From Scilla litardierei (Eukaryota > Streptophyta > Magnoliopsida > Asparagales > Asparagaceae): a stretch of 64,000 nt of DNA. Shown here piece by piece: positions 31,143 to 42,721 of this stretch (position 1 is the stretch's first letter; every line of letters begins with the position of its first letter). The translations under genes were made by a program, and so were the position numbers. The DNA is taken from assembly GCA_030789695.1 (NCBI GenBank), contig CM061136.1, positions 134,304,448 through 134,368,447 on the forward strand, given 5' to 3'. The notes below the pieces were generated by a model. That model saw only the letters and a list, made by a program, of their open reading frames with translations. It searched no databases and was not told the origin of the DNA.

Positions 31143-33643
31143 TGTAGGAAGATATGTGCCCATAAGGCAATTTATCTTGATTATACGTCTTGTTCATACT
31201 GTATATGGTACGTATTATTCTAAGTGTAAAGGATTTGTATTAATATACTTAGATAATATCCATAGACTTATAGTTAGGTCCTTACGTATCTAGATGAGAT
31301 CTCGATTATGAGTAAGTAAGTGACCGAATAGAAACGTAAGTCTTAAACGGTTCGTGATCATAAATGTGTCGAGAACTGGATATCGACACATCGGATAGAT
31401 CACTGTGTCTTCGTCTTGCCTCAGGGTAATGATGATCTCATAATCATTCGACTTAGCGAAGTCGGAGACGAGACACAGGTGCTCATTAGAGAATGAGTTC
31501 ACTGAACGACCAAGTTAGAGTTATTAAATGGTTAAACTTTAATGATCTGTCTTTAATAACTCTAGGGTGATGATAGGTTAGTTGATCCTTAAGACCTGAA
31601 GTCAACTGTATAAACCTGTGAACGGACGGTGTAGCTTAGACCCATGATCTAGCTTCGAGGACCAGTCCTGATGAAAGATCTTAGGTTGGGTTGCACCAGA
31701 AGCTCTCTAGGTGAGTAAGTGACTAAGATGGGATTCGTCACTTCCATTAAAGGGAAGTTAGTGTTATAGGCTCAGTACGGTCTTTATGTTAATCCTCGGC
31801 CGGGGTACGTTGCAAGTTGTACAACGTGTATACAATAAAGACCGCCGTATACTGACCAATGTTGTCTAATAGGGTTGACAGAAAACCATACCCTAGGCCA
31901 ACATCAAACACAGTCTTGACGAAGGGATTTTAGCTAACGGAATTCATCTCTGACACAGCCAATGCAAACCCTATGACACTTTTGTCAAAGGGTCGATCAC
32001 GTTATGATGACTCTGAAACAGGGACGACAGCTACTGCTCGTAGTGACCGTCGTCTAGGGGTTTCGAGCCCCAACCTGTAGTAAGGTCAGGCTGTAGGGTC
32101 TCACACCGAGTAGTATTCGTGTCTTAGTAATAGGAATATAGAATAGAGAGAGATATCATTTGATGATATTCACAAGCTGAGTTGTGAAAGTTAGTCGCAT
32201 TAGCAATAGGGACATAACGTTGCATTAGATGCTAACTAAACGTGTTGTAAATTAGTTACGACGAATTTAGTAGGAACAAACTTGTTGGAAAGGGTTACCT
32301 GGATGACGGGATCGTCCCGGTCTAAACACAGGTTCAAACCGTGTCCAAATCGGAGCTCAAACGAGCCCAGAAACGCAGAAAGAGTCCAAGGGGAAGTGGG
32401 TTAGACCCACTGGGCTAAAAGGCCCATGTGCAAAGGCAAACGGGCGTGACCCGCTGCAGCAGCGGGCATGGCCCGCTGTGTGCAGCGGGCGGGCACCCGC
32501 TGCACAGCGGGCGTGGCCCGCTGCACAGCGGGCGTGGCCCGCTGCACAGCGGGCCAGCGCCCGCTGCACGCAGCGGGCCAGCGCCCGCTGCTTGCAGCGG
32601 GCGCCGGCCCGCAGCAGCGGGCGCCCGCCCGCAGCAGCGGGCGGGCGGCCCGCCCTTGCCCCCCTTGGGCGGGCGCGCCCGCTAAGTCTAGCGGGCGCGC
32701 CCGCAACTTAAGTCAATTAGGGTTTTTGAAACCCCTAATGACGGCTACGAATTTTGTGAGAATTGCTAAACTTTGAGCAATTGTTTGAGGGGTCAAACGA
32801 AGTCGAAATTCGTCACCGTCAGTTCCTACGCGTTCACCATTCCAAGCTTTTCTGATTGATAGCTTGTTTGGTGTCTGAAGTTTAGTATGTGAGGAGAATT
32901 AATTCGTTAAAGTTTGACTTTGAGAAAGGCTAACTTTAAAGTTGAAATTAAGCCAAATGGCTTAATTGAATTTTCTCTTCATGGGAATTGTCCCACATTG
33001 CCCGCAACGAGAAGTTGAGTGCTCACTCCCTATATAAATAGGGGTGCACTCTCCTCGTTGAAAGACACACCAGTCAACGATCGGGTAGCTCCAAATTATT
33101 GAGCAAGCTCGGTCCGCGACTAAATCTCTCTCTCTCTACTTTCCTATTCTCCGGAGTAGTCCTAGCACGACTACGAAGGGGGTTTGGATCTGATCCGGAC
33201 GTCTAAGACGCGGGTTCTTCTCAAGTGAAACTTTCTACCGCGTGTGATCGGCTCGGAGGCGAAAGCGGCTCGGGCGGATCGGTGCGAGGGTGCGAGGCGG
33301 CTCAGGGAGATCGGGTCAACGCGGCTCGGCTACGAGGAGCTTCTCAAGACGGTGCGGTACATCTTGCCTGCTCCAGGGCCAAGATTCCGGGTATGTGGTT
33401 AAGCGTTTTTTAGCGTAATGTTTTAATTAGTCGCTTAGTGTAGATCCTTCTTGGAGTGGTCAGACCCACTCCAAGTCGGCATAGATCGGGCTGGGTTCTG
33501 GCTCCCCAGAGCCTAGCTAAATTGTTTAGCTAGTGTAGAAATTATGATTTCTGTTTTTCCGCTGCGACTTTTGTGCCTCCGTGGTCCGTCCGACTTAGGA
33601 CGGATACGGATCCGAGCTCTGGGGGTCCGCCAAAACCCCAACA
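31143..33643 (+). repeat. 3' LTR of the gag-only copia element
   Basis: 2501 bp, 41 bp longer than the left LTR. The extra length comes mainly from the GC array, which has an additional CGTGGCCCGCTGCACAGCGG unit, and from a TCTC expansion near 33130. TATA box at 33030-33041. Confidence 0.92.
32440..32710. repeat. GC-rich inverted-repeat array in copia 3' LTR
   Basis: Same units as in the 5' LTR but with three instead of two GTGGCCCGCTGCACAGCGGG units and several small changes in the later ones. The two arrays began identical at insertion, so these are post-insertion (or reverse-transcription) changes. Confidence 0.85.
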
Positions 33644-34434
33644 AGTAGTTCCTTCGTTCTAGGGCATGGGGATGAACCCTATGGATTTGATCTTAGAATT
33701 GTGATGAATGAATTGAATTGTTGCTAGGATTGATAGACGGTTAGGTTATGATTGATTTACTACAAGTAGCTAGGAATTTCCATTGATTGGGATTTGTAAG
33801 AGATTGGATTTCAATCGATGGGAAGGCCTAGATATTCGATTTAGGTTTATAATCGAGATTCTCTTGCCTTGGTTTGCAAGAGATTGGACCAAAGCTAGGA
33901 TTTTTATTATAAATCTATACTCATATTCGTTTGCAAGAGATTGGACGAGTACGAACTATCATAACCTAGATCATAGCTCGAGTTTGCAAGAGAGTGGGCT
34001 CAAGGTGTGATTGGACGATGATGTCGATCTTCATGCTAGTGGCTTAGGTTAGGGTTTGCATGAGAGTGGGCCTTAATATAGGTTGCTATAGACCGGCAAT
34101 AGCGCGAGAGCGTGAGCTTGGTTTTATATTCAGTTATGACTAGTTCACCTCAATTCAAGCCTTGCAACATTGAGATTCATTATCTACAAAGACAAGTGAC
34201 GATCCGTAGTGGGGATTCCCTAGCCCTAGAGGCTTTTATTATATAGAATTCTATTTGTTATTTGAACGACAGTGACATTATTATCCAAACCATTCCATTC
34301 TATAATCAATAGCTAGGTGATCAAGATAGAGTACTGTCATTTATACTCCATGTGTTCGATACCTGCTCGCCACTTCACCGTGTGCTTGCGGTAAGACTAC
34401 AGTCGTTTTTTGGGTGTATATCCGGACGCGATCA

Positions 34435-35281
34435 GTGCAAGGAGAGAGGGAGACCGTGGGGAAGTTGGTGGCTGCGGGTTTCGTCGGAGAGAGGTAGAAG
34501 GAGGTTTTTGCCGTGGGGCTGCAGCGCTTGGGGTCGAGGTCTACCGGAGGGGAAAGAGATGACACCGGATATGGTGGTTGCGAAAAAGTTTGACGAGGCA
34601 GGGCTCTGGCAGTGGCACTGCGGGAAGGGAGGAAGTTTGTGATTGACGATGGTGGTGTTGCTCACCAGAGTTTGTAAGGTGCGGGAGTTGGAAGGAGGAG
34701 TGGTGATGTCGAAGGAGGATGGATCGGAGGTCGGAGATGGTGCTGAAGGGAGAAAGATGTGGCGGTTTTGAGGGTATGGCAGGGGGTTTTGAAGAAGAAG
34801 AAGAAGGGGTGAAGGACAAGTGGACGCGTGGGCGGTTGCAGGAATCGTGCGTGCATGGGTTGGTTTGCGTGGGATCCTCTCAGATATGTGGGGAGAGTAT
34901 GTGGGCGAGAGGATTGCGGGCTGAGAATTAACCGCATGAAAATGACGTTGGGGGGAAAATGCAGGGTGTTAAGATATTATGGGATGCGATAAAATTAGTT
35001 TAGTAAACAATATATTAGATTTAAAAATTTAAAATTGAAAAGTTAATATAGGAAAAAATAATCAGATTATTACAACTTCGCCCCTCGACTCTATGTCATC
35101 CAAAAATTATAAGGAAAATATCGGAGCGATCGTGGCGTCGTGAGGATCGTAAATATGGGGTCCGACCGCGAGTTTGAGCCACGGAAAAATAGCAAATAAA
35201 ATCATGACTTAAATGATCACACAATATGATGCATTAAATAAAGTACATACTAAATACGTACGACAGAAAGTGGCCGTTACA
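34435..35281 (-). mobile_element. Tekay-like 3' LTR, part 3
   Basis: 34440-34645 matches 63813-64000, continuing the LTR after the solo LTR insertion. The LTR begins (minus strand) TGTAACGGCC at 35281, right after a purine tract (AAAGTGGGTAGGA). Summed over its three pieces the LTR is about 2.7 kb, a normal size for Tekay elements. Contains a G-rich block (34440-34930) and then AT-rich DNA. Short frames in the G-rich block are composition artefacts. Confidence 0.75.
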
Positions 35282-38200
35282 TCCTACCCACTTTAAGAAA
35301 AATTCCGTCATCGAAATTTCTATTAACTAAGGAGCAGAGAACAAATAGGGATAACTCTCTCGCATTTCATCTTCCTGCTCCCAGGTGGATTCTCAAGGCG
35401 AGTCATGACGCTACATCACCCTCACGAGCTCGACGACCTTGTTCCTGAGCGTCTTCTAACATCGGTCTAAGATGTGCACCGCCTATTGCTCATACGTCAG
35501 GTCCAGTTGGACTGTAATCTCTGAGTAATCGACAACATGAGAAGGGTAGCTGATGTAATGACACAGCCGAGATAAATGAAAAACTTCATGTACTCCCTCC
35601 AAAGTAAGAGACAGTGCTAGGTGATAAGCTACCTCTCCAACTCGCTCTAGCACGTCGAAAGGTCTTATGAATCTCGGACTGCGCTTGCCTCGCTTTCCAA
35701 AGCAAATCACTCTTATATTTGGGGATATCTTTAGGAACACATGATCTCTTGAATTCCAAAGGACGTCATTTAGTATCAGCCCAAAGCTTATACCGATCTT
35801 GCGTGATACGAAGCTTGTTCCTGATGGTATGCACTACATCCACAGCCTCAACTATCATCTCTGGTCCCAGCAGCTCTCTATCACCAATGTCATCCCAACT
35901 CAGCGAAGATCGACATTTCCTTCCATAAAGTGCAGCAAAAGGCGCCATGCCAATGCTGGCTTGATAGCTGTTATTGTAGGAGAATTCTAATAAATGCAAG
36001 TGATCTTCCCATGAACCTTTAAGATCCAACATGTAATCTTGCAACATGTCCTTCAATATCTAGATAGTACGCTCCTACAGTCCATTAGTCTACGAGTGAT
36101 ACGTAGTGCTAAAGCTCAGACTGGTAACCTGGTTTGACTGCAGACTCTTTCAGAACTGAGATGTAAATCTTGTGTCTCGGTCGGAGATGATACTTATGGG
36201 AACTCCATGTAATCGCACATCTCCTGCACGATTATCGTTCACATCACGACATCTACTAGAAAGAAGTCATAAAGGTATGAGAAAGATAATTACTTACATA
36301 TACTTCTTCGCAAGTATCTCCATAGATTGTCCTACTCGGAAGGGTATGAAATGCGCAGCCTTGGTTAATCGGTCAACGATGACCCAAATCGTGTCATTTT
36401 GCTTGGTGCTTTGAGGTAGTCCAGTCACGAAGTCCATGGTGATGTGCTGCCACTTGCACTCCAGAATCGACCGGGGTTGAAGTAATCCAACAATACGACG
36501 ATGTTTAGCCTTCATTTGCTGACACACAAGGCACTTGGCGACGCTGCGAGCTACACTCCTCTTCATACCATGCCACCAAAAATTCAGACGAATGTCTGTG
36601 TACATCTTGGTACAGCCATGATGAATGGAATAGGGAGAGCTATGAGCTTCATTCATCTGCCCTTCTCTGATATCACCTGAAGGTACGCAGATCCTACTGC
36701 CTTATTTCAGGGAACCATCCTCATGAATGAGAAAATCCGTCCGAAGTACAGCTTCAACTTGCTCTCTGATCTTCTGTAGCTTTGCATATCAAGACTATGC
36801 AGCTTTATTCCGATCCACAACCATCGACTGAATCTGCATATTCGTCAATGATTATGTGACTCCAGGTTAAAACAACTTCTAAACTCATCTCATACAGATC
36901 TTGATGTAGCCTCCACTGAACTATAAGAGTCATGATTGCTGAAAGTCTACTCATAGTGTCAGGTACGACATTAACCTTCCCTGGATGATATTGGAGATCG
37001 ATGTCGTAATTGGTCATCAGCTCTAACCATCTGTGCTGCCTCATATTCAATTCCTTCTAGTGAAAAGGTATTTCAAAATTTTGTGATCAGTGAAGATTTT
37101 CACCTTCTCACTCAGTAAGAAATGTCTCCAAATCTTCAGGGCCAAGATGACAGCGGCTAGCTCTAAATCGTGAGTCAGATAATTCTTCTCGTGAATCTTC
37201 AATTGCCAAGAAGCATATGCAACCACATGACCTTGTCGGTGCAGGACACATCCTAGGCCTTTGCCTGACGTGTCATAGAAAATCTCAAATCCTTCAGTCC
37301 TATCGGGTATAGCCAGGACTAGTGTAGACGACAGCCTTGCTTTCAATATCCCAAATGCCTGCTCGCAAGAGTATGACCAAATAAACTTGACATTCTTCCT
37401 CGTCAGTCGAGTCATGGGCTTGGCTATCCTCGAGAAATCCTTAATGAATCGACGATAATAACCCGCTAATCCTAGGAAACTCCTGATGTCTGATGCCGAT
37501 TGCGGGGTAGGCCAATTGCTGACTGATGCAATCTTCTCTGGGTCGACAGAGATACCATCGCCTGATACCACATATCCAAGAAATGCAATACGGTCCAGCC
37601 AGAATTTGCACTTACTGTAATTGGCATACAACTGATGACGGCGAAGTGTCTCTAAATCAATCTATAGATGCTCGGCATGCTCCTCCTCGCTCTTCGAATA
37701 GACCAATATATCATCAATAAATATCACTACGAATTTATCTAGAAATTCGTAGAATATGAGATTCATGAGATTCATGAATACTGCATGGGCATTGTCACAC
37801 TGAAGGGCATGACAATGAACTCGTAGTGTCCATACTTAGTCCACAAAGCCGTCTTATAGATATCTTCATTCTTGACCTTCACCTGATGGTATCCACTCCT
37901 GAGATCCACTTTCGAGAAAACTTGTGATCCACCGAGTTGATCGAAGATGTCATCGATGCGAGGTAACGTGTACTTATTCTTCATAATGACTTTGTTCAGA
38001 TCCCGATAATCCACGCACATCCTTCTCGATCCATCCTTCTTCTTGACCAACAGAACAGGTGCACCCTGGGGAGATACACTGGGATGGATGAATCCTTTCT
38101 GCAGCAGGTCGTCCAATTTCTTCTGTAGCTCTTCAAGTTGTAGTAGCCAAATGGTAAGGCGCCTTCGAGATCGGTTGAGTATTCGGCATCAGGTCGATGC

Positions 38201-39932
38201 TGAATTCCAGAGCTCGGTCAGGTGACAATCAAGAATATCCTCCAGAATTACATCTTTCAAATCTTGAACCACTGCAGGCTTCTCTAGTTTGACTTGCATA
38301 GATGCGACGATCACTTTGTTCGGTTGGGCCCAAAATTTGATAGGTCCGAGTGAACGACTTTAACTGATGAATTCGAATACCAGATGGTTGGAAATCTCAA
38401 ATACTACTTTCTTCTTGTAACAGTCGATAGTAGTATAGAAAGTTCCTAACCAATCCATGCCAAGAATCGTATCAAAGTTGGGCGTGTCCAGGACCATGAA
38501 ATCTGCATAGAGCTCATGTCTGTAAATAACCAGAGGACATGATTTGCATCCCAAGGCAACACTCACCACGCCACTCCCAGTAGTGATATTCCATCTTTTG
38601 GGAAGTGGGTATGTTGGAATCGAGTGTTTGACCACGAATTTCTGGGATAAGATACACAATAAAGCTCCAGAATCAAATAAGGTCAGAGCTAGGCGGGAAG
38701 CCATTAAGATAACACCTAAGATGATAATAATTAAATCTTAGCAAGGGTGTCAAACTAACAGGCATGAATGTAAAAGCAATATGAAATACCAGATCTAGAT
38801 GTTACATGTAATCACTTCATCCTCAGCCTCGGCTTGTGCAGTTGTCGTTGTGAACGCCCGATGCTTCGGTTGATTGGCCTGCTTATAGGCTCAGTTCTGT
38901 GGAACCAGAGGCAGTCCCTGCTGATCAGGTCCAAGTGCACTTTGCTGAACAAGTCCGGTCGCTCCTTGTTGAACAGGTCTAGGTACTCCAATAGGTGCTT
39001 GACGATTCTTGTCGTGAGGGCAGTCTCTCGTAGCATGTACAGATGCTCCGCAGATCAGGAATTGGTTAAACATCCTCCTACAATCCTTCTTTTGATGTCC
39101 GGTCTTGCCACAGAAGAAATAGGTCAGCTGAGCTCGATCGCCAGGAGCAGATGGCCTCTTGAACTGTGAGGTCTAGGGAGGCTGAAAATTACCCTTGGGC
39201 ATAATCCTAGGTGGCTCCATGGGACGCTTACTTCCTCCAGCTTGAGGTCACATTGGAAGTCTCGTCACAACTTCATGGCTCTGTGCAGCATCCAAAACGT
39301 CCTGGAGGGTCGTGAGTTTTGTCGAGACCATTGATGCTTGAACTTTGGGATTTAGGCCTTGACAAAACTGAAATGCACAATCCTCTGGATCCTCTACCAT
39401 GCGGGGAGCAAAGCAGCTAAGCATATCAAACTCGGCCTTATACTCGTCAATAGTCTTATCTCCTTAGACCAGATTAGTGAAGCATTGCTGAAGTTCTCTT
39501 TTGACTGTCTTGGGAAAATACTTGGCGTTGAACCTTTTCCGAAACATGCCCCAAGAAACATGCTTGACCAAACGCCTTTCTTCCAGTTACCACTAGCACA
39601 TTATCATACTGTTGGAGCTTTACGACATCGACCCATCCTACCTGAGGGATACGTGCAGCAATCAGCTTGTCCTCAGTCCCTTGGGCCCATTCTTCAGCAT
39701 CTAGATGCCCTTCTTTTCCAGAGAAGCTCTTAGGTTGTAGCTTCTGAAACTGTTTAATTCCTGGTTCAGCTCAAGGGGGTGGTGATGCAATCTGAGCAGG
39801 CGACTGACCCTGCTGGATCAACTGTTGTTGGATCTCCAATATCCCTCTCATGACTCCGAGGAGTTCATTGATATCGGAAGTACCACTTCCACCAGATCCA
39901 TTCCCATTCTTAGTGTTGTGTCCCCCTTCCAT
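35277..39932 (-). pseudogene. Tekay-like chromovirus gag-pol relic
   Basis: Read right to left. Gag starts MEGGHNTKNG at 39932; a broken capsid region follows, then a zinc knuckle (FCGKTGHQKKDC near 39100, first cysteine lost). Aspartic protease with LFDSGA and TILGMDWL (38704-38360). Reverse transcriptase with [24 protein letters not shown] and [10 protein letters not shown] near 37710 (the catalytic DD is present). RNase H with [15 protein letters not shown] (37630-37050). Integrase with a zinc-finger region (CLVCQQMKAKH), TMDFVTGLP and FSYNNSYQASIGMAPF (36656-35766). C-terminal tail with HEVFHLSRL and a chromodomain-like remnant. The last codon and TAA lie across the LTR start (35277-35282). 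Many stops and frameshifts make it inactive. Domain order and tail point to Ty3/gypsy, Tekay lineage. Confidence 0.88.
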
Positions 39933-40058
39933 GCTGAAACAAGAAACTCGAGTAAATTTTGTGTACGAGATAAATCTAGATGTTTTAGCTAATGATAGTG
40001 TTTCTATTGTTCTGAAGTTTTGCATAATGCACGACCTGCATGGGCCACCATAGAAACC
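39933..40058 (-). other. leader between Tekay 5' LTR and gag
   Basis: The expected tRNA-iMet primer binding site is not recognisable next to the LTR end; the sequence there reads GGTTTCTATGGTGGCCC on the minus strand. Just before the gag ATG stands TTTCTTGTTTCAGC, and the LTR edge reads GGGGTGAGACAGG, so an intron-like GT...AG pair is also possible. Confidence 0.35.
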
Positions 40059-41622
40059 TGTCTCACCCCACTTCCCATTATACTTAGGAGCAAGGACGCG
40101 AGGAGGTCCATATGGGCTGAAGCGGTGAAGCTCAAACCCAATGAGCATCTGGGAATAATATCCATACACAGGAACTTGCATGCATTTCAGAAACAACAGA
40201 ATTAATTATAGAATCAAAGCCAACATCCAGACATGAATACACAAAAGTAATAAGGCCCAATGCATGGCCAACAACAGAGTTCTACAAGAGGATACACACC
40301 CTATAAAAGTGCAATAAACGAAACTCTAAACAACAGCATGAAGTGCTCAGCAACTAGTCCTCCGTGGGGAGAACTCTTGGATCAGTGTACTCCTGGTCCT
40401 GAGGGTCAATCTCCTCAAGCAGCTCGTCCTTGCTATAACATGTCTCATGACCTGACATACATTTCAAACAACATGGATATGTATGTCAGCAAGGGGCCCT
40501 TGCCAAATGAAAGTGAGAGTGGGACCCTTGGCAAGGTTTTCAAAACATTTCATGGCATTTTAAACAATATGAATAATGAACCAATTACAATTTCTGTGCA
40601 GTTTGAACGGAAATAACTTTAGCATGGCAGTTCTAGTATAATTGAAAGCAGCAACAGTTTTACATATCATATATGTTAAGATGACAGTTTTCAAGCTATT
40701 CTTGAGTGTATCTAACTAGTGACTAAGGTCCACATCGTTAGGCAAATAGAAAGTGAATCTACCTTCTCGTGCCCTTGAAGGTGACCTATGTACTTCTAAC
40801 AAGTGCCCGCGAACCCAACCCCACCCATGTGTACATTTTCTAGACCACGAGCCAAAATCAGCCAAACCATCCTACAAGGTGTATTTTTAGCCAACCCTGC
40901 CCGCAAGATAGTCAATCCGGCCCGCAAGATAGTCATGATTCAAGTGGTTCAAGATATTCGTATATGTCCAGAGAGATTTGCAATTTGCAAGGCATTATCA
41001 GTTAACGTATTAAGGTATCCACACACACGGGTTTTCATCTGGCAATTCTCAAAAGTACACATATGGAGTTTTGGTGTCGTTGTGTCACATATCAAGTGTA
41101 GTTCGTCATGGCATTTTTCGTGTACGTCATTTCACGGTTAAATCGTCCAGCAACTAGCTATATGCAAAAAGCATTTAAATGAACGGCATTTAAAAATATG
41201 TATAAAGATGCACACTTGCCTGATTTTGGTGATCTGGGTGTCGTTGAGTTTGTATGAAAGGCGCGGATGTCTCTGCGTCATTAGATTTTCAATATTAGGC
41301 TAAACGAATTCAACTCATTAAATTATTATAACTATATACATATAATATACTGTTTTTATAAAATAATATACTGTTTTTATACAACATACGGTTATATATA
41401 TTATACTAACACATATACAGTATACATTACTAATTTTTTTACTAACTCTTATTTTAATAAACAACATTACTAACATTCCATTTAATAATTGGGTTACAAA
41501 CTAAATTTTAATACTAACATTTCATTTACTAAACTGGAACCCAATTATTAAATGGAATGTTAGTAATGTTGTTTATTAAAATAAGAGTTAGTAATAAAAT
41601 TAGTAATGTATACTGTATGTGT

Positions 41623-41640
<18 letters not shown>
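40059..41640 (-). mobile_element. Tekay-like 5' LTR, part 1
   Basis: Begins (plus strand) TGTCTCACCCCAC at 40059 and matches the left LTR pieces 8985-9550 and 22494-23350 in order and without their insertions, which proves those insertions are later. Breaks off in a (TA)n tract near 41630; the LTR resumes at 63376. AT-rich portion from 41280. Confidence 0.75.
41405..41625. repeat. inverted duplication (fold-back) inside the LTR
   Basis: The roughly 95-bp arm 41405-41502 (CTAACACATATACAGTATAC...AATAATTGGGTT) is repeated as its reverse complement at 41538-41625 with only a couple of differences, around a ~35-bp centre. The left arm is normal LTR sequence; the right arm is the extra copy. Confidence 0.9.
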
Positions 41641-41669
<29 letters not shown>

Positions 41670-41670
41670 T
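41622..41670. repeat. (TA)n(CA)n microsatellite
   Basis: About 13 TA followed by 11 CA units at the point where the LTR is broken. Confidence 0.95.
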
Positions 41671-42039
41671 AGTCATTACCCATGCCCATAGGGCACAGTT
41701 TATTTAATGGCTGAGTTTTTCTCCCCCACAAATTTCAAGTTCCCCCAAATTTCAAGTTTTCCCACAAAATTTCAAGTTTCCCCCCAAATTTAAGTTTTCC
41801 CCCAATATTTAAGTCCCCCCAAAATTGTTATTACCACCTAGGACAAACTTGCCACGTAGGACAAAGCTTTTTCCTAGTAGGATAAGATTAAAAATCTTCA
41901 TAGAACTGGAAATAAAATGGCCGGAAGGGGTGAGAATAAAAAGTGTGTGTGTGTGTGTGTGGAGGGTCCATAGGCAAAAATACAAAAACCTGGGTTGTAT
42001 GTGCAAAATTCCCCACCTCCTCTTTTATCCCTCAAAATC
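41671..42039. other. unclassified insertion sequence with C-run repeats
   Basis: Starts CTAGTCATTACCCATGCCCATAGGGCAC, which may be the end of a small transposon (not classified). Then five to six imperfect repeats of CCCCCAAATTTCAAGTTT (41720-41825). A (GT)n run lies at 41943-41960. No gene recognised. Confidence 0.4.
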
Positions 42040-42648
42040 TCATCTCTTATATTTTCTCTTATTCAATTTCCCTGTTTTATATAATAGATATCCAAATTCT
42101 CTTATCCAATTTCTCATGTCCAAATTCTCTTATCAATTTCTCTTGATAACATCCGTCTTTTATATAATAGATATCTCTTATCCAATTTCTCTTGTCCAAT
42201 ATCTCTTATCCAATTTCTCTTGATAACATCTCTCGTTTGTAATATAGATATCTCTTATCCAATTTCTCTTGATAACATCACTCTTATCCAATTTCTATTG
42301 TCCAATATCTCTTATTCAATTTCTCTTGATAACATCCCTCTTTTATAATATAGATATCTCTTATCCAATTTATCTTGTCCAATATCTCTAATCCAATTTC
42401 TCTTGATAACATCCCTCTTTTATAATATAGATATCTCTTATCCAATTTCTCATGTCCAATATCTCTTATCCAATTTCTCTTGATAACATCCCTCTTTTAT
42501 AATATAGATATCTCTTATCCAATTTCTCTTTTCCAATATCTCTTATCCAATTTCTCTTGATAACATCCCTCTTTTATAATATAGATATCTCTTTTCCAAT
42601 TTCTCTTTTCCAATATCTCTTATCCAATTTCTCTTGATAACATCCCTC

Positions 42649-42652
<4 letters not shown>
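42040..42652. repeat. minisatellite with ~76-80 bp unit
   Basis: About eight tandem units built of TATAGATATCTCTTATCCAA, TTTCTCTTGTCCAATATCTC and TTATCCAATTTCTCTTGATAACATCCCTCTTT. Later units are nearly identical; the first ones are irregular. Each unit itself contains internal repeats of TCTCTTATCCAATTTC. Confidence 0.85.

Positions 42653-42719
<67 letters not shown>
42653..42719. repeat. (TA)n tract at a LINE 3' end
   Basis: About 33 TA repeats between the minisatellite and the 3' end of the LINE. Confidence 0.95.

Positions 42720-42721
<2 letters not shown>

Larger units (their letters stand above)
24718..33643 (+). mobile_element. gag-only Ty1/copia retrotransposon (TR-GAG type), young
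   Basis: TGTAGG...CCAACA LTRs at 24718-27177 (2460 bp) and 31143-33643 (2501 bp) are nearly identical, and the whole is flanked by the target duplication AGTAG (24713-24717 and 33644-33648). A perfect tRNA-iMet primer binding site follows the left LTR and a purine tract (AAGTGGGAGA) precedes the right one. The interior holds one intact gag ORF (29090-29914) and no protease, integrase, reverse transcriptase or RNase H. Outside the GC-rich array I see only about ten base differences between the LTRs, so insertion was recent. It must have used enzymes of another copia element. Confidence 0.92.
23764..34434 (+). mobile_element. solo LTR, Athila/Tat-like, interrupted by a copia element
   Basis: Starts TGATCGCTCTTT at 23764 and ends GGACGCGATCA at 34434, flanked by a perfect 5-bp duplication GTGCA (23759-23763 and 34435-34439). 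Removing the copia insertion (24718-33643 and one AGTAG) leaves about 1740 bp. The LTR has an inverted-repeat array, a TATA-like box, GTGAGTAGTTCC, and an end of the form TGTGTTCGATACC...GTGTGCTTGCGG. It is related in plan to family A, but the array core differs. No internal region is attached, so it formed by recombination between two LTRs. Confidence 0.85.

Noticed and set aside
39359..39733. 124-residue plus-strand frame within the Tekay gag region
   Set aside because: Antisense shadow of the decayed gag on the minus strand.
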